Source: an uncultured Methylococcaceae bacterium (lineage in GTDB: Bacteria; Pseudomonadota; Gammaproteobacteria; Methylococcales; Methylomonadaceae). From it: a stretch of 10,000 nt of DNA. The translations under genes and the position numbers were made by a program. The first letter of the stretch is position 1, and each line of letters opens with the position of its first letter. The stretch lies in NCBI GenBank assembly GCA_903839795.1, contig CAIMDR010000242.1:1-10000 (forward strand). Reading direction: 5' to 3'. Shown piece by piece: positions 6,285-10,000 of this stretch. A model generated the notes under the pieces. The model was not told where the DNA came from. It did no database searches and saw only the letters and a list, made by a program, of their open reading frames with translations.

Positions 6285-9200
6285 ATGATCGAACATCTTA
6301 TTGCATTTTGCCTGCAACAGCGGCTGATGGTTATCGGCGCGACCCTGGCTATTGCCATTTCCGGCGTCATTGCCTTTGAAGAGCTGCCGGTACAGGCATT
6401 TCCCGATGTGCAAAACGTCTTTGTACAGGTGGTAACCCAATATCCGGGGCAAGCGCCGGAAGAAGTTGAAAAACTGATCTCGTTGCCCATTGAGCGGGTA
6501 ATGAACGGTTTACCGCATCTGATGAGTATGCGCTCGGTTTCTATCTTTGGCTTATCGGTAGTGACCCTGACTTTTGAAGACAGCGCGGAGGATTATTTCT
6601 CCCGGCAACAGGTGTTGGAGCGCCTGCAAAATGCCGATATTCCGGGTGACAGCAAGCCGCAGTTGGGGCCGTTATCGACCGGTGTGGGCGAGATTTTACG
6701 CTATGTCGTTGATGCCAAAAATCTGCCGTTAATTGAGCAGCGTGCGCTGCAAGACTGGGTCATTGAGCCAAAGATTCGTTCGGTTCAAGGTGTTGCCGAT
6801 GTCGTCTCTTACGGCGGTGGTGTTAAAGAATATAAAGTAACTGCCAAACCGGATCGCCTGAAAAATTACAACATTGATCTTCAGCAACTGTTCGATGCCA
6901 TTGCCGCCAACAATAATAATACCGGTGGCGGCTATATTGAATATGGCGATGAAGCACTGGTGGTAAGAAGTGTTGGCTTGTTGAAATCCGCTGGGGAAAT
7001 CGGTGAGATCGTCATCACGACCTTTGATGGCGTGCCAGTGCGAATCAAGGATGTCGCCGAGATCAGTGTCGGCCCGCAACCGCGTACCGGTATTGTTGGT
7101 ATGAATCAGCGCGATGATGTCGTCGAAGGCATTGTCTTGTTAATTAAAGGCCGTGATGCCGTTAATGTATTGGGTGGCGTTAAAGAGAAAATACAGGAAC
7201 TTAACGATTTTGGTTTGCCGCCCGGCGTTAAAATTACCCCTATTTATGATCGCACCGAACTGGTTGGCCATACCGTGCATACGGTTGAGCACAACATGCT
7301 TGAAGGTGCGGCCCTGATCATGATTATCTTGTTGGTGTTCCTGCGTCGCTTTATGGCTGCGTTTCTGGTCACGCTAATTATTCCGTTATCGCTGTTGTTT
7401 GCTTTTATTCTGGTTGACCTGGGGGGGATTTCCGCCAACCTGATTTCGTTGGGTGCCATCGATTTTGGTATTATCGTTGACAGTGCCGTGGTCTTGGTTG
7501 AAGCGGTTATGGTGCAAGTGACCCTGGATTTGCATCGTAATATGGATATTCGTCATCTGCGGCAAACCTTGCTGATTACGGCGACGGAAATGGGGCGACC
7601 GATTTTATTTTCAAAAGCCATTATCATCATCGCTTTTTTACCTATTTTTACCTTCCAGCGGGTGGAAGCCAAAATTTTTGCGCCGATGGCTTATACCCTC
7701 AGTTTTGCACTGGTCGCTTCCATGCTGTTCAGTCTGACTTTTGTGCCGGCAATGCTGACTTATTTATTGGGGCCAAAAATGGCGGAAAGCCATAATCCCT
7801 TGGTTCATGCTATGGAGCATCATTACCGGCGGCTTTTGGAATGGGTGCTTAAACATGCACGTACTATATTTATGGCGGCAGTGGTTACTCTGGTATTAAG
7901 TTTTATGTCGGTACGTTTTATAGGTACCGAATTTATGCCCAAGTTGGATGAAGGCAATATCTGGTTGACCATTACCTTGCCAACCCCGGTATCGCTGACC
8001 ACTGCCAAAGAGTTTGAACGCAAGGTGCGCGATAAACTGGAAACATTTTCCGAAGCCAAAATGGTCTTGACCCAGTTGGGTCGTCCGGAAGACGGCACCG
8101 ATCCCAAAGGTTTCAATAATCTTGAAGTGTTGATTGATCTTAATCCTAAAGATACTTGGCGTTACAAGAAAAAAGATGAACTGGTGCAGGCGATGGATAA
8201 GGAGTTGTCGATTTTCCCGGGTATTCTGACCAACTTTTCGCAGGTGATTCAAGATAACGTTGAAGAGGCCATTTCCGGTGTCAAAGGTGAAATTGCCATC
8301 AAAATATTTGGCAGCGATCTAAAAACCCTGCAAGACAGAGCCGATCAGGTGACGCATATTCTAGCCTCAATTCGGGGCGCTACCGATGTCGCCGCAGAAC
8401 AGCAAGCCGGTTTGGCACAGGTGATGGTGGATATCGACCGCGCCAAAGTATCGCGTTACGGCATCAATGTGGCTGATGTCGAGCGTGTCATGGAAATCGG
8501 TATGGGTGGCAAGGCGGCCTCTCAGTTTTTGGAAGGCGAACGGCGTTTTGACATTACCCTGCGCTATGCAGAAAATGCCCGTAATTCGGTAGCGGGATTA
8601 GAAAACCTGACCGTGCAAGCGCCCGACGGCCCACGCATTCCATTGTCGGAACTGGCTACGATTAAAATTAATCAGGGTGCGTCCCGGATTAGTCGGGAAG
8701 ACAATATGCGCCGGATTGCCATTAAATGTAACTTGATCGACCGCGATCAAGGCAGCTTTGTCGCCGAAGCCCAGCAAAAAGTTAAAGCTCAAGTGGATTT
8801 GCCGCCGGGTTACCGTATTGTTTGGAGCGGACAATTTGAAAATCAGCAACGGGCTATGAAGCGTCTGGCGGTCATCGTGCCCATCAGTCTGGGCTTAATC
8901 TTTGTCTTATTGTTCTGGGCTTTTATGTCGATAAAAAATGCGCTGCTGATTCTCATGAACGTGCCTTTCGCGATGATCGGTGGTATCCTGATTCTGTTGG
9001 CGACAGGGATTAATCTTAGTGTGTCGGCCGCTGTTGGTTTTATCGCACTATTTGGCATTGCCGTACAAAACGGCGTGATTTTGGTATCGCAATTAAATAA
9101 ATTGCGCAGGGAAGGACAATCGCTGCACGATGCCATTGTTAATGGCTCGGTCAGTCGTCTCAGGCCGGTTGTGATGACGGCCATGATGGCAATGTTGGGG

Positions 9201-9353
9201 CTGTTTCCTGCGGCACTTTCGACCAGTGTGGGTTCGGAAACGGCAAAGCCTTTCGCCGTGGTGATTATTGGCGGCTTGCTGACGGCAACCCTGTTGACGT
9301 TGACATTATTACCCGCGCTGTACCGCTATTTTGCCGAACCTGACGAACTTTAA
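6285..9353 (+). CDS. Heavy-metal-efflux RND transporter, CzcA/CusA family
   Basis: 1022-residue inner-membrane proton-driven pump. It has the usual 12 helices: TM1 at about 13-31, a large periplasmic loop, TM2-TM6 beginning near residue 340, TM7 near 525, a second large loop, and TM8-TM12 in the last 150 residues. The N-terminal ELPVQAFPDVQNVFVQVVTQ and EEVEKLISLPIERVMNGLP segments are typical of the heavy-metal-efflux branch. In TM4, DFGIIVDSAVVLVEA carries D393, D399 and E406, with the same spacing as CzcA D402/D408/E415, known to be needed for cation export. Gly after the second Asp is Ser here, and the usual Asn after Glu is Ala. The periplasmic places where CusA has its three Cu-binding methionines read LPTPV, NLEVL and VEEAISGV, with no Met. 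This favours Zn/Co/Cd/Ni-type cations over Cu/Ag, but the exact metal stays open. A weak AAGAG precedes the ATG. The PII-like gene follows after 9 bases. Confidence 0.94.
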   Translation: MIEHLIAFCLQQRLMVIGATLAIAISGVIAFEELPVQAFPDVQNVFVQVVTQYPGQAPEEVEKLISLPIERVMNGLPHLMSMRSVSIFGLSVVTLTFEDSAEDYFSRQQVLERLQNADIPGDSKPQLGPLSTGVGEILRYVVDAKNLPLIEQRALQDWVIEPKIRSVQGVADVVSYGGGVKEYKVTAKPDRLKNYNIDLQQLFDAIAANNNNTGGGYIEYGDEALVVRSVGLLKSAGEIGEIVITTFDGVPVRIKDVAEISVGPQPRTGIVGMNQRDDVVEGIVLLIKGRDAVNVLGGVKEKIQELNDFGLPPGVKITPIYDRTELVGHTVHTVEHNMLEGAALIMIILLVFLRRFMAAFLVTLIIPLSLLFAFILVDLGGISANLISLGAIDFGIIVDSAVVLVEAVMVQVTLDLHRNMDIRHLRQTLLITATEMGRPILFSKAIIIIAFLPIFTFQRVEAKIFAPMAYTLSFALVASMLFSLTFVPAMLTYLLGPKMAESHNPLVHAMEHHYRRLLEWVLKHARTIFMAAVVTLVLSFMSVRFIGTEFMPKLDEGNIWLTITLPTPVSLTTAKEFERKVRDKLETFSEAKMVLTQLGRPEDGTDPKGFNNLEVLIDLNPKDTWRYKKKDELVQAMDKELSIFPGILTNFSQVIQDNVEEAISGVKGEIAIKIFGSDLKTLQDRADQVTHILASIRGATDVAAEQQAGLAQVMVDIDRAKVSRYGINVADVERVMEIGMGGKAASQFLEGERRFDITLRYAENARNSVAGLENLTVQAPDGPRIPLSELATIKINQGASRISREDNMRRIAIKCNLIDRDQGSFVAEAQQKVKAQVDLPPGYRIVWSGQFENQQRAMKRLAVIVPISLGLIFVLLFWAFMSIKNALLILMNVPFAMIGGILILLATGINLSVSAAVGFIALFGIAVQNGVILVSQLNKLRREGQSLHDAIVNGSVSRLRPVVMTAMMAMLGLFPAALSTSVGSETAKPFAVVIIGGLLTATLLTLTLLPALYRYFAEPDEL

Positions 9354-9362
9354 AGGAAAAAT

Positions 9363-9689
9363 ATGAAAGAAATACGCGCCTTCATTCAACCACACAAACT
9401 CAGCCATGTAACGATGGCCTTGTTGGAAATCCCGGGCTTTCCCGGCATGACAATTATTGATTGCGATGGTTTTGGGCGCGAACGCACTCAGCACGTTCAG
9501 GATTACAAACCTTTCCTGTCTAAAAAACGGATTGAAATTTTCGCCCCCGAAAACTTGGTGGAAATTATTTTTGAAACCATTATGAAGGTTGCCCATAGCG
9601 GACAGCATGGCGATGGCAAAGTGTATGTTTTGGATGTGCTTGAGGGTGGCCGAATCAGTAACGGTACAAGAGATCCTGATTTGGGGTAG
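9363..9689 (+). CDS. PII-family signalling protein, metal-RND-associated type
   Basis: 108-residue cytoplasmic PII-like protein, expected to form a trimer that binds nucleotides at the subunit interfaces. Alignment by eye to GlnB gives the N-terminal strand and helix (MKEIRAFIQPHKLSHVTMALLE), GMTIIDCDGFGR at 28-39 leading into the T-loop, the strand RIEIFAP, the B-loop SGQHGDGKVYV at 79-89 (compare TGKIGDGKIFV) and a C-loop RISNGTRD at 97-104. The stretch from GFGR to the RIEI strand is 24 residues against 29 in GlnB, so the T-loop is about five residues shorter. The uridylylated Tyr51 has no clear counterpart; the nearest Tyr is Y48. It is therefore probably not a GlnD-controlled nitrogen regulator. 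A good Shine-Dalgarno (AAAGGA) lies about six bases before the ATG. Its place directly behind the pump fits the described PII-NG subgroup found with metal RND genes. A role in adjusting the pump is inference. Confidence 0.88.
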   Translation: MKEIRAFIQPHKLSHVTMALLEIPGFPGMTIIDCDGFGRERTQHVQDYKPFLSKKRIEIFAPENLVEIIFETIMKVAHSGQHGDGKVYVLDVLEGGRISNGTRDPDLG

Positions 9690-9716
9690 TACCGGCGTAT
9701 CAAAAAGCATATCACC

Positions 9717-9739
9717 ACGAAGAGACGAAGGACACGAAG
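9717..9739. repeat. Three ACGAAG repeats, remnant of a dispersed short repeat
   Basis: ACGAAG occurs at 9717-9722, 9725-9730 and 9734-9739, at periods of 8 and 9 bases, within a CACCACGAAG-AG-ACGAAG-GAC-ACGAAG block. Short CACGAAGGACACGAAG-type blocks like this are familiar to me from intergenic regions of several environmental proteobacteria, so it is probably a dispersed element rather than a site specific to this operon; that is from memory, not a search. It begins 28 bases after the PII-like stop codon. Confidence 0.55.
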
Positions 9740-9766
9740 AAAAAGCAAAAAATTAGGGTGTCCTTC
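9727..9766. repeat. Spaced inverted repeat, 9-bp arms
   Basis: GAAGGACAC (9727-9735) is the exact reverse complement of GTGTCCTTC (9758-9766), with 22 AT-rich bases between them. The left arm lies inside the ACGAAG repeat block, so the pair probably delimits one copy of the repeated element. In RNA it could fold as a stem with a large loop. No T tract follows, so it is not a standard terminator. Confidence 0.5.
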
Positions 9767-9857
9767 ATTGTTGCACAAAAGCAGTGAATAGTTCTTTTTA
9801 TAAAACGTAACTACTCAACCATTAAAAAATAGGTAAGTATTAAGTCCCTTCGCTTTG

Positions 9858-9886
9858 CTCGCCCGCCTTTGAAAAAGGTGAGCGAG
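9858..9886. repeat. Imperfect GC-rich palindrome, REP-like
   Basis: CTCGC (9858-9862) plus CGCCTTT (9864-9870) pair with AAAGGTG (9874-9880) plus GCGAG (9882-9886) around the loop GAA. There is one C/A mismatch (9863 with 9881) and one G-T wobble. An alternative pairing uses CCCTTCGC just upstream with GCGAGGG. The element stands out as GC-rich in AT-rich surroundings and has no T tract. It looks like a small dispersed palindrome rather than a terminator. Confidence 0.5.
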
Positions 9887-9950
9887 GGTAATGCTGTTAA
9901 TTTAAGCAACTTGCTGGAGTAAAAAAGCCTTAGCTGTTTTTACAGGCAAT

Positions 9951-9977
9951 AGCTGAAGCAATTGCACTTCAGCTTTT
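9951..9977 (+). terminator. Possible weak terminator hairpin
   Basis: AGCTGAAG (9951-9958) pairs perfectly with CTTCAGCT (9967-9974) around an eight-base loop, CAATTGCA. The last arm base and the next three form a run of four T, then GG. It is the only terminator-like structure downstream of the efflux operon in this window, but it lies 260 bases after the last stop and the T run is short. It could equally be part of an inserted repeat or serve a gene beyond the edge. Confidence 0.35.
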
Positions 9978-10000
9978 GGCTATCAACTTGTAATTATTCC

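Larger units (their letters stand above)
9690..10000. other. Non-coding 3' flank of the efflux operon
   Basis: No convincing gene on either strand. The region holds the ACGAAG repeat block, a spaced inverted repeat and two hairpins, each listed separately. The last 100 bases also contain TAGCTG twice (9931-9936 and 9950-9955). On the minus strand, a short stop-bounded frame in the last 90 bases encodes a Leu-rich peptide (AEVQLLQLLPVKTAKAFLLQ), but it has two stops just upstream and no start, so I do not call it a gene. The only terminator-like site downstream of the PII-like gene is the hairpin at 9951-9977. Confidence 0.5.

Noticed and set aside
7896..8252. 118-residue open frame on the minus strand
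   Set aside because: It is a shadow inside the RND gene, with no start context and no recognisable domain.
6285..9353. Calling the pump CusA (copper/silver)
   Set aside because: The TM4 D/D/E triad is of CzcA type and the CusA methionine positions hold no Met.
9363..9689. Calling the small protein GlnB or GlnK
   Set aside because: The shorter T-loop, absence of a clear Tyr51 and position in a metal RND operon (not next to amtB or glnA) argue against it.
9309..9710. 133-residue open frame on the minus strand
   Set aside because: It mirrors the PII-like gene and the RND end; the + strand product matches PII motifs while this peptide is featureless.
9717..9739. CRISPR-like short repeats
   Set aside because: The units are 6 bases at 8-9 base periods, far too short, with no spacers and no cas genes.
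9905..9995. Leu-rich peptide on the minus strand as a gene remnant
   Set aside because: It is under 30 residues, has stops immediately upstream, no start and no family match I can name.

Overview
The window looks like chromosomal DNA of a Gram-negative proteobacterium, most likely a gammaproteobacterium. The evidence is an OprB-type outer-membrane porin ending in Phe, a complete three-part RND efflux pump with outer-membrane, periplasmic and inner-membrane parts, and a proteobacterial-type TrpS. A Methylococcales-like lineage is my impression from the style of the proteins and intergenic repeats; no marker gene here proves it. All six genes and one partial gene read on the + strand.

Region 1 (1-1543) is the 3' part of trpS, followed with a 4-base stop/start overlap by a gene for a six-helix membrane protein of unknown function. 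A strong hairpin plus a second hairpin with an eight-T tract (1568-1632) closes this unit. Region 2 (1633-3364) holds a leader region with overlapping small inverted repeats and a single gene for an OprB-family carbohydrate-selective porin. Its best start is 1919, where a clear signal peptide begins.

Region 3 (about 3365-9689) is the main feature: an operon-like run of an outer-membrane factor (3691), a lipoprotein periplasmic adaptor (5101), an RND pump of the heavy-metal-efflux (CzcA/CusA) family (6285) and a small PII-family signalling protein (9363). The pump keeps the D-x5-D-x6-E triad in transmembrane helix 4 known from CzcA. It lacks the three periplasmic methionines of CusA, which argues for divalent cations (Zn/Co/Cd/Ni type) and against Cu(I)/Ag(I). 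The gaps between the last three genes are 14 and 9 bases, so the PII-like gene is very probably co-transcribed with the pump. A PII subgroup linked to metal RND genes has been described (PII-NG). What this PII senses, and whether it touches the pump, is the most interesting open point. No dedicated metal sensor gene lies in the window.

Region 4 (9690-10000) has no convincing gene. It carries short ACGAAG repeats, an inverted repeat and two further hairpins, and looks like a landing place for small dispersed repeats.
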